A stretch of DNA of 64,000 nt from Asterias amurensis (GCF_032118995.1 NC_092654.1:15305784-15369783); one strand, 5' to 3'. Counted from the stretch's first letter, positions 22,754-35,520 are shown. The notes: a model not told the origin generated them from the sequence alone. Numbers and translations: made by a program.

Positions 22754-23164
22754 TTTAAAGACACAGGACACTATTGGTAATTGTCAAAGACTAGTCTTTA
22801 CAGTTGGTGTATCTCAACATAATAAATTATATATATGCATAAAATAAACCTGTGAAAATTTGAGCTCAATCGGTCGTCGAAGTTGCGAGATAATAATGAA
22901 AGAAAAAAAACATCCTTGATGCACCATGGTTCGAACGAAGTTGTGTGCTTTCACTGCTTGATTTTGAGACCTCAAATTCTAAATCTGAGGTCTCGAATCA
23001 AATTTCTTGGAAAATTACTTCTTTCTCGAAAACTACTTCACTTCAGAGGGAGCCGTTTCTCACAATGTTTTATACCATCAACCTCTCCCCATTACTGGAC
23101 ACCAAGTAAAGTTTTATGCTAATAATTATTTTGAGTAATTACCAATAGTGTCCACTGCCTTTAA
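22754..23164 (+). mobile_element. Family A MITE, full copy
   Basis: Opens TTTTAAAGACACAGGACACT and closes AGTGTCCACTGCCTTTAAA. Interior arms ACCTCAAATTCTAAATCTGA and mirror are kept. It lies in the intergenic DNA between the receptor and SLC46 genes. Confidence 0.8.
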
Positions 23165-24164
23165 AGCCTACATTGACACCAAGTAAGTTGTGGACTGGAC
23201 TCCTTGTTAAAAACTTCTAGATGCAATGCTTTTTAAAATGGAAATTAAGCAAAAATAAGTTAACCTTGCACAAACAACCCTGCTGCAAGGATGAAATATT
23301 TTCTTTTGAACTGTTTGTTTGTGGTAGAAGTGTTATGTATGCATGGGGCCAGTGTACTGATTAGAGAAGGAGAAGTAAAATGGCAATAACAGTGTGAGGA
23401 CCCGGTCTTCATTGCGTGGTAATGACTGGAATAGGTTGTTTGCTTGCTAATGGAGGGGGGCACCAACCAAGGTCATTACCGTGCAGTGTAGACCGGCTCC
23501 TTACACTGCTTTAGCCACAATGACAAATTGTAAAATCCATCAGAATTTGTCATTTCTACATAGTGTCAATGTTGAAGGTTCATTCTTTTGGATGAATATT
23601 CAGTTTCTGCATTGGACCTACTAATCTCTAACTACGCATCCTCTCAAGAATTAACTTGATCTCTAAAAATTAACAGCAATACTTTTGTTGGTGTTCAGCT
23701 GTCGGGCCCTAGTCTTTGTATGATGTTAGTTTCATGCGTGATAATTGATACAGTATCTGTGCACTCATGCGTACGTATAATGTGCAAACAGCACAAAGGT
23801 CTTTCCCCCCCCCCCCAAAAAAACCCCAAAACGATGCCTAAAGGGAACAGTTGATTTGATAGTTTCTGCACAACAAGCACAATGTATACAGTTAACCATA
23901 CACACTCAGTGTTTAGTACATGTAGCTGGCCATTTATTCACTTGTTCACAGAGTTGGTCTTTATGGCCTAGTATTAAGTGTTTTCATCTCGGCATGCTTC
24001 AACATACTTGTTTAGTATTTGTTGTTCCAAATTGCCTCCCAGCCAGCAAGAATGGCATAGAAAAATGCTAAAAACAATGAATGTGGTCCACTTTAATTCA
24101 TTCGGTTTCTGAAGGACTAAATACCCTTCACTGTGTAAACATAGAGCTATCAGGTGTTAAAGGC

Positions 24165-24703
24165 ACTGGGGTCGATTTCACAAAGAGTTAGGACTAGTCC
24201 TAACTTAGGACTAGTCCTAGGAGATATACAAATTGCATGAATAGTCCTAAGTTAGGACGAGTAACTGGTCCTAACTCAAGATAAGACTAGTCCTAACTCT
24301 TTGTGAAATTCACCCCTGGACACCTTTGGTTATTGTCAAAGACCAACCATGCGCTTCGTTGTATCCCAAGCGTAGGCCTATACATTAACAAATCTATGAA
24401 ATGCTGACTCAAATGGTCGTCGAAGATGCAAGAAAATAATGCAAGGAAAAAAACCACCCTAATTGTTGCACAAATTTGTGTGCTTTATAAAAGGCTTAAG
24501 ACTTTGAAGTCTGTTGATATTTGAGTGGGAAATAACCTCTTTCTCATACTACAATGTACACTACTTCAGAGGGAGCAGTTTCTCTCAATGTTTTATACTA
24601 TCAATACATGTGTACATGTAGCTGTCCATTGCTTGTTACCAAGTAAGTTGTAACGTCAATAATTATTTTGATAAAATGACCAATAGTGTCCGGTGCCTTT
24701 AAA
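24165..24703 (+). mobile_element. Family A MITE with a family D palindrome at its 5' end
   Basis: Starts TAAAGGCACTGGGGTCGATT. It then holds about 140 bp of AGGACTAGTCCTAACTTAGG-type palindromes ending TTTGTGAAATTCACCCC at about 24316, and then continues as family A through AGAGGGAGCAGTTTCTCTCA to CCGGTGCCTTTAAA. Confidence 0.75.
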
Positions 24704-24709
24704 GCCATT

Positions 24710-25075
24710 ATACACTTTCAGAACAGAAAAAAAAAAAAAGTTCACAGATTTACAAATAACTTACAGGGTTTACAGAAGGTAGTGGTAAAAGACTTCTCTT
24801 GAAATATTATTCAATGAAATGCTTTACTTTTTGAGAAACATTAAAACAATTATCAATTCTCGACAACAAAAATTACGGATTTATAGTAAACGCATGTCAT
24901 GACACGGCGAAATGTGCGGAAACAAAGGGTGGGTTTTCCCGTTATTTTCTCCTGACTCTGATGACCGATTGACCCTAAATTTTCACAGGTTTGTTATTTT
25001 ATATATAAGTTGTGATACACGAAGTGTCGGCCTTGGACAACACTGTTTACCGAAAGTGTCCACTGGCTTTAAAAG
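24710..25075. repeat. Diverged TTAA-type element
   Basis: AAGCCATTATACACTTTCAG at the left and CGAAAGTGTCCACTGGCTTT at the right form a poor inverted repeat, and TTTTCACAGGTTTGTTATTT in between is a family A block. It is an old or hybrid copy. Confidence 0.45.
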
Positions 25076-25423
25076 AAGTGTTGGAAACGCACAATGGGCA
25101 TACAGAGAAGTCATTTCAACTGCCAGCATAAAACCTTTAATATACATTAAGGTTATTTAGCAGCACCAGTGTAAAAATGGTTCAATGCACAAGTTGTGAT
25201 TTGTGTGGGCCTTTCTATCCAAATGGTGTGTGTTGGTTTTTTGTACCAGCAAGACTTTCAAGGTGTTTTATTGGTGGATTTCCTAAGGTGTCCTTAAGAT
25301 GCTGCACTATATAATCAGAGTGGTGGCACATGACTCACAGTCTGAGATAAAATGCAGGTAGGCTTTTATGCACACTTGTTAGTTAATCAACTATAACCAA
25401 TTTTCCCTTCCATTGTCTTACAG

Positions 25424-25586
25424 GCTATGAACACAATATTGAAGCCAGATGATTGTGTTGTTTGCCAGTTGTTCACGAAGTCATGAAAAACCTCTACAAA
25501 AGGGAAGAATGAACTTTATCCAAGGAGGCGTTCAGATTCAATATTGAACTCCAAGACGTGTTTATCAATCGGCTCAGGAAAGTAGC
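25424..25586 (+). other. Probable 5' UTR exon of the SLC46-type gene
   Basis: A polypyrimidine tract and CTTACAG acceptor end at 25423, and the sequence then runs without a further splice signal to the ATG at 25587. Several short upstream ATGs are present. It is inferred from signals only. Confidence 0.45.
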
Positions 25587-28500
25587 ATGAAAAAGCAGGA
25601 CCTTGGCGGTAAAGTTGTGGAAATGGAAGAGCCAGATCTAGTTACAGTTGTAAATGAACAAGTTAGCGGCAACAGCTCAGAGCACATAGATGTCAACGTA
25701 CCCAAGACCAATTTCTGTACCAAACTGAAAGGTCTCTGCTTCAGAAACATGAATGCGGTTCGGCGGGTGAGTGTGGAACCAGCCCTTCTTGTTGTCATGA
25801 TCAGTATGGGTCTGACCGGTGGGGTGTCCATGCAGTTTGTCCAGCATCGTATTTTCGAGAACTTCAATATTAGTACAAGTGGTGGTGGGGGTGGTTGCAA
25901 TGTGACTGCCAACCTGACTGAAGCGCAAAAAGAAGCACAATTGGAGTTCAATGGTTTTAACGTCATCTCTGGTTTCGTCGGTGGGATACCAGCTCTGTTT
26001 GTTACATTGATTGTCTCAGCTATAAGTGATAAGGTCGGTCGCAAGTTACCGCTGCTGTTGCCGATTGTTGGCATGCTGTGTGGGACTAGCGTCTTCCTTT
26101 TAGTGTCCCATCTCCACCTGCCTCTGACCGTACTTCTGGTGTCTAACATCGTCTTTAGTTTCACCGGGGGCTATGCTCTTTTCTTCAGCGGGTGCGCTAG
26201 CTATGTTGCAGATACGACATCAAAGAAGGATCGTACCTTTGTCTTTGCCTTGCTGTTCACATTATCTCTGATTGGTAGTGGGATAGCTGGTATTGCTGCG
26301 GGTTACTGGATTAAGGCAAGCGGCTTTAACCCGCCGTTCTGGTTAGCGTTTGCTATGCAACTAATCACCGTCTTCTACCTCCTGTTTTGGGTTCCGGAAA
26401 CTGTCAAGTCCACCGAAGATGTCCTTACAAACAAGCCGAAGCCTTCTACGGCGTCTACACTTTGCCAGGGTCTGTCTGGCATTCTGAATGTAGCTGAGAA
26501 GGGGCGTCGTATTTGGTTGCTTCTTGCGCTCAGTGTTCAGTTCTTGGCCTTGGCAGTGTTTGGTGCCATCAATAGTATCTTAACGGTGCGACTTCTAAGC
26601 TTGCCATTTTGTTGGAATTCAGTGCTGCTTGGCTATTTCAACGCTACCAAGCCTTTCATCAATGGACTGGGTAAGTACTTCTTTTTTATAAAGGGATGGT
26701 ATAGTTTTGGGAGTTGTTAAAGATCAGTATTCTCACTTGGCCCAATAATGCTAACATAACAATTGGTCATCGATGTTAAAAAGAAAATAATGAAAGAAAA
26801 AAACACCCTTTGTTGCATAGAATTGTGTGCCTTCAGATGCCTGAGTAAGGCTTTCACATATTCGTGGAAAAAAAAACTTCCTTACTGTATAACTATTACT
26901 TCAACAGGGTCGGTTCTAAAAATGTTTTGTAATACATGGTAGTACACACAGCTATCCAGTTCTCTTTACTAAGTAAGTTCATGTGGTCATTTAAATTTTC
27001 AGGTGGTATAATAACCAAAAGTACACTCTGCCTCTTTTCATAGAATATGCTCCATGTAATGTAGTCTCTTTTCAGACATTGTATGGTGTGGAAGTTAATT
27101 GTTAATCAGGTCTTCGAGTGCAATTTTATTACCAATTGTACAGTTATAAATCGATCATCAGCAGTGGGCAACCCTGGGGATGAGTACAGTGTGAAATGGG
27201 CTCTTGTGGAATAGTATTAAGGCATCTCTAAGGCATCTCAAAGAATGAAGTTACTTTTTCTAACCAAAATGGTTTATCCCCGATGCAAATTTTACATCTA
27301 CTAAATCGGTTGCAGTACCCGCTGCTTAACACAGGATTCAAACTGCATCTATTTACCGGGTAATCTCGGTGGTCTACAATATAGTTGGTAAGACACTGCT
27401 CTACACTGGCAAAGGTTCTTGGTTCGAATCCCTCCCGAGAATCATGCCTGCGATTTTTGTTCACAGAACTCAGGTACGTTTTGAGTATACTTTGTGTACA
27501 GTAATAAACACACATCGGTGTATGGGTAAAACACCAAAATGAATATTCTTTATCCCCGATGCAAATTAAACATAATGTTTGTTTTACCTCTTTTTGGGTA
27601 ACCAACAGGCTTAACTCTTGGAACTCGCTTCTTCACGAGATGTTTAAAGGATTACGCTGTCATTCAGATTGGATTCCTGTCAACTATAGCTATGCTGATT
27701 GTCATTTGTATTAGCACAGAGACATATGGAATGTTTCTTGGTAAGTTTTTACATCATTCCTGACGTTGTGCATTTACGTGCAAAGGCCATTTTAAATTAC
27801 ATTTGTAATAATCTCTAACAAAGTTGGTCTAGCTAAGCTTGGGCGATATCGATTTATTTTATTCACGATATATCGGCGACAATATATCGCGATATTCAAT
27901 ATAATCGTGATTAATGAAATTTGACATCAGTCTTAAAACTCCAAGTGAAAGTTGTAGAAGAGACAGTCATAGCATAAGAGAGGTGTTCTAATGACCTATT
28001 CTTCTGGTTTTACTCCAAACCTATGGGGTGCAAGATGTCTCAGCTAGCAAATATATCGCGATATTTAATCCATATTTCGATATATCGCGATATATCGATT
28101 ATTTACTTTTAGATTTATGAAGTTTTCCTACAGAAAAATTGCAAGTGTAATTTTTTACATTATGTTGCCATTATTTTGTTTGAAGTTCACTTTTGTATCG
28201 CTTTTATGAAATGCATGTGCTTTAATTTTGACTATATTATAACATTTTGTATTATTCATTTTGAATAACTGTGATTTCTACATTTTGTATTATTTATTTT
28301 GAATTACTGTAATTTCTGCATTTTGTATCATTTATTTTGAATTACTGTGATTTCTGCATTTTGTATGATTTATTTTGAATTTACTGTAATTTCTGCATCT
28401 ATAAAATTTGGCATTATTCATTTTGAATTACTGTGATTTATGCATTTATAACATTTTGTATTATTCATTTTGAATTACTGTGATTTCTGCATTTTATATT

Positions 28501-29719
28501 ATTAATTTTAAATTACTGTGATTTCTGCATTTTGTATTATTCATTTTGAATTACTGTGATTTCTGCATTTTATATTATTAATTTAAAATTACTGTGATTT
28601 CTGCATTTTCTATTATTCAATTTGAATTACTGTGACTTCTGCATTTTGTTCTTTTCAATTTGAATTACTGTGATTTCTGCACCATTGAATAAACGTGATT
28701 GATGGCAATATGCTATAAGTATGTTGAATAGATTTTCACTTTTAATTGACTTCTCCACCTTTCAGTTAACGTCGCTGGATGCTTTCATGCCCTTCCGCCA
28801 GCTCTCATCATTGCCAGGATGTCAAAACTCATTGAACCATCCTTACAAGGTAGATTGTTCAACCTGTTATTAAAATGGTTTAACACTGCAGGGATGATAT
28901 TATTCCTATGTGTAGTAAGTCTGGCTGTCTTCATTGTCATGATAGCTATAACTTGTCTTCCTCCACGGTCGAACTAAATTCAAACTTTCTCCTTTCTTCC
29001 CCAAGGTGCCTTATTCTCCTTGACTGGGACTATAGAGAGTCTAGCTAACATTCTTGGTCCCTTCATCCTTGGTCTGGTCTACCAAGCTACCTTAAACACA
29101 TTCTCACTGGCTGTCTTCGTTGTCATGATAGCTTTAACTGTTGTAGCTATGATCATTGTAGGGTGAGTACTGTTTTGTTTTACTCCATGCATAAGTGACT
29201 TAATAGATGTTAAATCTGCATCAGAGATAAGGAATATTCCTTTTTTTACCCATATACACCGATCATAGCCAGCACTGTACACTCAGCACTGGGTTTGAAT
29301 CCCGCCAGAGTAGTGTGCCTGTGATTTTTTTGGTCACAGAACTCGAGTAGGTGCTGAGTGTACAGTGCTGGCACACATCGGTGTTTACAATGGTATATGG
29401 GTGAAAAAATACATAAGTCTGTAATGACATTAATAAACAAACTTCTGCCCCTGCAGCGATGGAAAATGTGTTTTTAAATGGTTATAATAAACCAATGATA
29501 ATACTGAAAACTTTACATAACCTTAAACCCCTGTTGCTATGGCACTTGCAGCTATTGTAAAATTCACATTTTTGTTTGTATGTGTTCATGTACAGGATTT
29601 TGATGTTAATAGAAGGTTCTCCGGATGGCCAGAAGTATCAAGAGTTCATGAGCGACAGTGAGCAAGATGATGATATGATAAAGTCTACGACTAGCCCAAA
29701 TGTAGGCTATGATGAATAA
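25587..29719 (+). CDS. SLC46A: SLC46-type major facilitator transporter (526 aa)
   Basis: Coding exons 25587-26670, 27609-27740, 28766-28849, 29006-29162 and 29596-29719; all borders are GT-AG and phases agree, giving 526 residues. A cytoplasmic N-terminus of about 65 residues precedes TM1 (VEPALLVVMISMGLTGGVSM). The loop to TM2 carries N-glycosylation sites (NIS, NVT, NLT). After TM2 comes the MFS motif-A segment SDKVGRKLPLL. Later exons give SKLIEPSLQGALFSLTGTIE and the last membrane segments, followed by an acidic tail ending VGYDE. This order fits the SLC46 family, which includes the proton-coupled folate transporter SLC46A1 and the lysosomal SLC46A3. Which paralogue it matches, and the substrate, cannot be told from sequence alone. 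The start is the first ATG of an uninterrupted frame in exon 1. Confidence 0.92.
26690..27040 (+). mobile_element. Family A MITE, old diverged copy
   Basis: AAGGGATGGTATAGTTTTGG through CAGTATTCTCACTTGG and AATGAAAGAAAAAAACACCC to AATAACCAAAAGTACACTCT follows family A block order with many changes. It begins within 20 bases of the SLC46 exon 1 donor. Confidence 0.6.
27255..27580 (+). repeat. tRNA-derived SINE, type 2
   Basis: The tRNA-like head contains box B GGTTCGAATCCCTCC at 27420-27434, followed by a body with CACAGAACTCAGGTACG. The ATTCTTTATCCCCGATGCAA tail resembles the sequence before the head (27271-27290). It lies in SLC46 intron 1. Confidence 0.65.
27838..28105. mobile_element. AT-rich foldback element with TATCGCGATA cores
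   Basis: Left arm GGGCGATATCGATTTATTTT with ATATATCGCGATATTCAA, right arm AATATATCGCGATATTTAAT and ATATCGCGATATATCGATTA. The arms are mutually complementary, with about 130 bp between them. Class not assigned; it lies in SLC46 intron 2. Confidence 0.55.
28245..28690 (+). repeat. Minisatellite, about 38-bp unit, about 11 copies
   Basis: Each unit reads approximately TTTTGAATTACTGTGATTTC followed by TGCATTTTGTATTATTCA. Copies differ by a few bases and small indels. It lies in SLC46 intron 2, ending about 75 bp before exon 3. Confidence 0.8.
28920..28962 (+). pseudogene. Intronic fossil copy of part of SLC46 exon 4
   Basis: CTGGCTGTCTTCATTGTCAT and the following GATAGCTATAACT match the true exon 4 segment at about 29104-29140 with only a few differences over about 36 bases. 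It lies in the 156-bp intron between exons 3 and 4. It is too short to be a usable exon and has an in-frame stop soon after. Confidence 0.6.
29240..29415. repeat. SINE type 2 fragment, foldback form
   Basis: CAGCACTGTACACTCAGCAC and GTGCTGAGTGTACAGTGCTG are inverted around a tRNA-like box B (GGTTTGAATCCCGCC). It lies in the last SLC46 intron. Confidence 0.6.
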
Positions 29720-30868
29720 AAGACCGTCGAAAATGCAACTACTATCAAATCAGGTTTGAGTCTGTAGTGGTATCATTCTCCAAGTCCTGTGAAAAACAGA
29801 CTGAGATTTTCTCTGGAAGCAAATGTTCATGAGAAAACGTTTTTGGTTGGAATTTTTTAAAATCTTTTTTTTTTTTGAAATATATTTTTGTTTATAAATA
29901 ATTTTTGGACCACATTTCCTCATTCTGCGATAAGTCACTAAACTACAGAGGTCTTTCTTTTGAACCACCTAAGTAATATGCCTGTGATTTGTTTTTCACA
30001 CTGCTCAGGAAAGTACTGAGTATACAGTGCTAACACACATCAGTTTATATATGGGTAAAACCAAAAATTATATGCTGTATCCCCTATGCAAATTTCCATC
30101 TGTTGAACCAATGATGTAAACAAAATAGAAAATTGTTGGCAATATATGAAAAAACCCAAGGTCATTAACCTTTTTTATTTACGATTGTAGTTGATACAAT
30201 CATACATATATAGTGGTGTGTACATATGAAATCGTAAATTGAAGAAATGTATAAGTTATCTTCAAAACTGACATGGACGGCGTGTTGGTTATATCTTACA
30301 ACTTAAATGAATCCTCCAATAAAACATTCATTAGGAAAACAAAATAATCAATTTAGGACAATTTAGGTAAAGATAGCTTGCAAACATAGCTAAGGTTGCA
30401 AAGTAGTACAATTTGTACCTTTGATTTTATGATTGGGTTCTCCAGATGTTCTAACTCTGTGAAGGATACGTAATTTGAAATGGATGGTGAGTTAGGTTTG
30501 TTCAATTGTTTTGGAACTGCAGTATGAAAATGATTTTCTGAAATAGAAAACCAAAGGAAATGGAAAAACAACCTAAAAATAACTTTTTTATTTGGCTTGT
30601 TTAGGTTTATGTAAACTTACTGTGTCAAAGTCCGGTGAAATATTTTATATTAGTTTTGTTGTAGTTACTTGACATATTTCCTGTGGTGTTATATTTTTAA
30701 GGTTGTTTGAAGATAGATTAGATTATAAGATTACATTTCTTTATATCTGCATTGAAATTGTATTCCATTGGCAACTGAAACATTAGAATCGCAAAACAAC
30801 TCTTATAAAAACAACCACAGTAGGCTTAACAACAACATAAACTGACTACTAAGGTATTGGGCCTTGAC
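29720..30868. other. Downstream flank of SLC46 (probable 3' UTR plus SINE remnant)
   Basis: Includes a type 2 SINE remnant at about 29995-30110 (ACAGTGCTAACACACATCAG and the ATCCCCTATGCAAATT block). No other exon was recognised. Confidence 0.45.
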
Positions 30869-30869
30869 G

Positions 30870-31423
30870 TTAAAGACACTGGACGCTATTGGTAATTGTC
30901 AAAGACCAGTCTCCTCACTTAGTGTATCTCAACATATGCATGAAATAACTAACCTGTGAAAATTTGAGCTCAATTGGTCATCGAAGTTGCGAGATAACAA
31001 TGAAAGAAGAAACACCCTTGTCACACGAAGTTGTGTGTGTTTAGATGGTTGATTTCGAGACCTCAAATTCTATATATGAGGTCTTGAAATCAAATTCGTG
31101 GAAAATTAGTTCTTTCTCCAAAACTATGTCACTTCATCAGAGGGAGCCGTTTCTCACAATGTTTTATACCATCAACCTCTCCCCATTATTCAATTTAGTT
31201 CAATTTAATTTATTTATTTCATCACAGATTACAAGTAAAAAGTGGAAATTGTTTTCTCTGTGTGCACTAAAAAGATTCAAATTTGATACTTTTAGAAAAA
31301 CAAAAACAAAATTACATTTTAAAGACACAGAATTAATTACAAACATTTAGTACATGTCACCAAGCCTTGGTTTTATGCTAATAATTATGTTGAGTAGTTA
31401 CCAATAGTTTCCACTGCCTTTAA
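30870..31423 (+). mobile_element. Family A MITE split by an insertion
   Basis: The 5' part opens TTAAAGACACTGGACGCTAT and runs to CATCAACCTCTCCCCATTA. About 170 bp of unrelated AT-rich sequence follows (about 31190-31360), and the element resumes at CAAGCCTTGGTTTTATGCTA, ending AGTTTCCACTGCCTTTAA. Confidence 0.7.
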
Positions 31424-32209
31424 TAATACAAATTGACTACCAAGATATAGAAAATAAAGTAAGACACAATCAATTACTTTACAAATTACATGCAAGCGTG
31501 ACCTTAAAAGTAACATTTCAAAAGTTCAAAAGGTTGCGAACTAAAAAATCTGTTAATACATATACATATACCACCCTCTCAGTGGATGCCAGAGATGTGT
31601 TATTTAACGCCTGATTACAGAATTACACAGACGGATAAAGTTGTTAGCTTGGCAAGCAGTTGTCTTTCAAACCCTATCTCTTAGGGTGTCAAACTTGTGC
31701 AACATGGGTTATTATTTTCTTGCAACTTCAATGGATTGAGTCAAAACTTGAGATATACCAAGGGAGCTGACTACTGGTCTTTGACAATTACCAACAGTGT
31801 CCAGTTCCCTGAATATATAAATATTATTGATTTGTTTAGTTTTGCCAATTCTCAGCTGACAGAAAGATCATATTTTAGCATCCTCTCAATGTTGTTACAT
31901 ACAGAAAGGTTCAAAACTTGGACAATCTATCAATGGAGGAAGGTTGAAGGAAATGTCTAGTACATTAGGTAAAACTGAACAGCAAAATTGCTCCACGTTA
32001 TGCTCAAGTGTTTGCAGTGATAAAGTAGCCTCTGTATGTTTTAAAAATAATATTAGGTCAAAGGTTGCTTATCGGATGAGGTCAATTGTCACTGGACTGG
32101 AGTTGTTGAAAGTTTGTTGCTATTGGGTATGATGACTTTTCAAAATCAAGATAACCTAGTAAGCGACCTGTGGAAAGTAAAGGTCACAGTTTTGATCTGT
32201 AATCAATGC

Positions 32210-32560
32210 ACCTTTGGTAATTGTCAAAGACCAGTATTATCACCTGGTGTATCCCAATTCCCAACATATGCATAAAATAACAAACCTGTGAAAATTTAGG
32301 CTCAATTGGTCATCGATTTTGCAAGAGAATAATGAAAGGAAAAAACCAACCTTGTTGCATTAATTTGTGTGTGTTCAGTGGCATAATAAATGGGAGGAAT
32401 CGCCTTTTTCTCAAAAACTATGTTACCTCAGAGGGAGGCGCTTCTCTCAATTTTTTTTTTTACTATCAACAGCATCTCCATAACCAAGTAAGTTTATTAT
32501 GCTAACAATTATTTTGAGTAATTACCAATAGTGTCCAGTGCCTTTAGAGGCAAAGTATGA
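32210..32560 (+). mobile_element. Family A MITE, 5'-clipped copy
   Basis: Begins at CACCTTTGGTAATTGTCAAA without the outer terminal bases and ends AGTGTCCAGTGCCTTTAG. A further fragment (GGTCTTTGACAATTACCAAC) lies at 31770-31810. Confidence 0.7.
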
Positions 32561-32776
32561 CTTTCCTGCAGTTAAAGGTTAAAATAAGTTGAGGAGTAAA
32601 AAGGGAGACTTATGTAATGATGTATGACACTATGCTGTAATGTTTGTAATTTGGTTTTAGTTTTGGTCAGTTTGTTTTGTTATTTGTTGCTGTTTTTTTT
32701 ATTTGTTTTTATTTGTATAAACCATAAGCTGTAATCCATGAAAGGTAATATGCACACTGGGATGCTGGAAGATTTA

Positions 32777-33173
32777 AGGGGACACGTTGCCGCGGATCTT
32801 GCGAGTTGGTCTATGAAAAGCAATTAAAACCATTTGTTAAATATGCTTATTGTTAGAAAGATGTTTTAAAAGTAGAACATAACGATCCACACAATCATGC
32901 CTCGAAATGGCTTGATTTTCCTTATACTTTGCATACTAACACGGTCGGCCAGTTTCTGGATTAAAAGAATATGACTCCATAAAATAGCGTGCTGTGTTAG
33001 TTCACGACGTAAAATGGCATATTTGTGTGGATCGTTATATTCTACTTTTAAAACATTTTTACCGTTACAACATGGAGGAAGAAAATTTCTTCCTCCATGG
33101 TTACAACAAACGGTTTAAAACGCTGGTCAAATACCAAACTCGCCCAATCCAAGGGAAAGTGTCCCTTTAACTT
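32777..33173. mobile_element. Family C hairpin MITE with altered core
   Basis: Outer arms GGGGACACGTTGCCGCGG and CCAAGGGAAAGTGTCCCTTT are inverted. Beside the family core there is an extra perfect palindrome at about 33072-33100 (GGAGGAAGAAAATTTCTTCC). Confidence 0.7.
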
Positions 33174-33704
33174 GACCATTTTAGTTCGTTTGTGCAGTGT
33201 TAGATTCAATACTCTGAAATACACCCTCACTCACTGTTCCTTTATAAACCACTGTAATACATGTAGTTTAGTTTTTGCACATTATGTTATCCGTAATTTA
33301 TGGACATGATTATATTCAAAAGTCTTCTAAATTTGATTTGATATAGATACCTTGATATTGATATATACTTTGATTTGTTTGCAGCTAATTCAATAATGTG
33401 CAAGTACATGTACCTATATAGGCCAACAAGGCCATTTTGATAGAGGTTGAATTCAGGCTCATTTGTAATGATCCAGTAGAATGGCAATTAATGACATCAC
33501 GGGTGGGTTTTGTTTTTTGTTTATTGGAAACTTGATATTAGAATATATTTTTACTTTTCAGAAAAGAATAATGTATTTTCTCTTTCTTAAAAATTTAAAC
33601 ATTAATAATGTTATCTCAGAACAAAGCCTTCAATCTGTCGAGTGCCTTGTTTAGCCGAGTGGCTCAAAAACCGTCAGGCAAATGTGACCATGAGGGGAAT
33701 TTTG

Positions 33705-33872
33705 ATACTATGGGCTCAATTTCATAGACTACTGCTTCAGTGAAATAATGAGCAGGATACCAGTCACAAACTGTAGATGTGACATGGTAGTTTGGGTGGT
33801 AACCTTATTCTAAGCATAATTTTGTTGTGCTTGGCTGCTTTTTGTGTTTACGCAGCTCTAAATTGGCCCTAT
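33705..33872. mobile_element. Family F element
   Basis: GGGCTCAATTTCATAGACTA at the left and GCAGCTCTAAATTGGCCCT at the right are imperfect inverted ends. AATGAGCAGGATACCAGTCA inside is shared with 62665-62685. Confidence 0.6.
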
Positions 33873-34924
33873 AGTTTCTTATTGTCTGATCAAGATCTTA
33901 GTCTTGATTTGCGACACTGTTTTTGTATTGGCCACTGACTGGTCAGGGGCACAAAATCAACTGTTTGGGAAGCTGACTTGGAGAGACTGGGAAGTCTCTA
34001 ATCCTGTTATAGACCTGTCCATTGGAAATAAACAAAGTGTGTCCGTCAATACCGTTTATAATAATTGTGACCAAATACAACATTTTCTGTAAAGATTCAT
34101 GAGCTGAAATATCTCATTATGACTTGTTGAGTTGTTTCCAACAAATTCAAAACACTTTTGAATATTTGTGTAGGCCTAATGTTTCTACAAGCTATATTGG
34201 CTCTCAGTTTTTGATTTTTATTTATGGCTCTCCTTGATTTTCCAACTTCAGTTGGTAAAAACTTTGGCTGTGACGTTGCAATAGAAAGGTCTATATAAAA
34301 GATGTTTGGTTAGTACTATGTCTTATCCAGTGATTCGTGTTGCGGACATTTATTTTGTGTCGCAATATCGATGACGACTATGTTCACAAAAACAACATTG
34401 CCAACCAAGACTTATATAATAAGTAAAGAGTTGATGAGTACTGTTTCAGCATGGTAGATGTAACATAAGTAGTGATCTAGCCGTGGTGTTTGGAAAGTAT
34501 CGTCTATCCTTCAAAATGGCTTACCTTTATATTGGATTAGGAAAATGTTTTTATACTGAAATAGCATACTTCAATGTGCAATATTTCATTGAAAGATTGG
34601 AAATTATGTCGAAGTTAATTTTTTGTAAATGTATTATTTGGTACAGTAAATTAACTTAAAAAAGTTAATAAAATGAACTACATACTCTTATTATCCTGTT
34701 GTAATCTGCTTAGCAATTTTATTTGTTTGTACAATTCGTTTTTAAAAAACACGATTCCATCTAAATTCAATTCAAGAATACATTAATTACCATACTTAAA
34801 GAGAAAGTAACTTTTGTTAAATCAATAAATGTCAATAAAAACTTTTGTTTAGAAGCCTAGTACAGCAGCTTTCGATATAACAAAAAAAATGAAAATAACA
34901 AATAACAAGGACCTCCCTTTCCCA

Positions 34925-35520
34925 CTGGAGAGCACTGGTCATTATGGTAATTACTCAAAATATTTGTTAGCATAAAAACTTACTGGTAACAAGCAATGGA
35001 GAGCTGTTGATAATAATAACCAATTCTTATATATCCCTTTTAATGTTTCTCTTGGGAGTATACAACCTGGGCAACAGTTGATATCGCTCCAAAGGCTTTT
35101 TTCATTCACAATATCAACCTCAACCCTCGAAGGTACCCAATTATTCCCCTGGGTGAAGAGAAGCAATTATAGTTAAGTTTCTTGCTCAAGGACACAAGTG
35201 TCACGACCGGGATTCGAACCCACACTCTGGTGAATTAGCACGAGAACTTAAATTCGATGCTCTTAACCAATCGGCCATGACACTCTACATGAGAAACGGC
35301 TCACTCTGAAGTAACATAGTTTTTGAGAAAGAAGTAATTTTCGCACTAAAATATTTGAATAGAATTCAAGACCTCAGCTGAGGTCACGTATTCAAGTTTC
35401 TGAAAGCACAAATGTGCAAATTTGACGACCAACTGAGTTAAAATTATCGCAGATTCGTTTTTTTATTCGTATGTTGAGAAGCCTGTTTTTTGACAATTAT
35501 TACTAGTCCAGTGCCATTAA
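34925..35520 (-). mobile_element. Family A MITE carrying an inserted SINE
   Basis: The reverse-oriented A copy opens GAGCACTGGTCATTATGGTA and ends TACTAGTCCAGTGCC. From about 35010 to 35290 it is interrupted by a minus-strand type 1 SINE (box B GGGATTCGAACCCACACT at 35209-35226). A further partial reverse A copy lies at 35630-35876. Confidence 0.7.

Noticed and set aside
25574-26164. Minus-strand frame opposite SLC46 exon 1
   Set aside because: It is a shadow of a long coding exon with clear transporter sequence on the plus strand.
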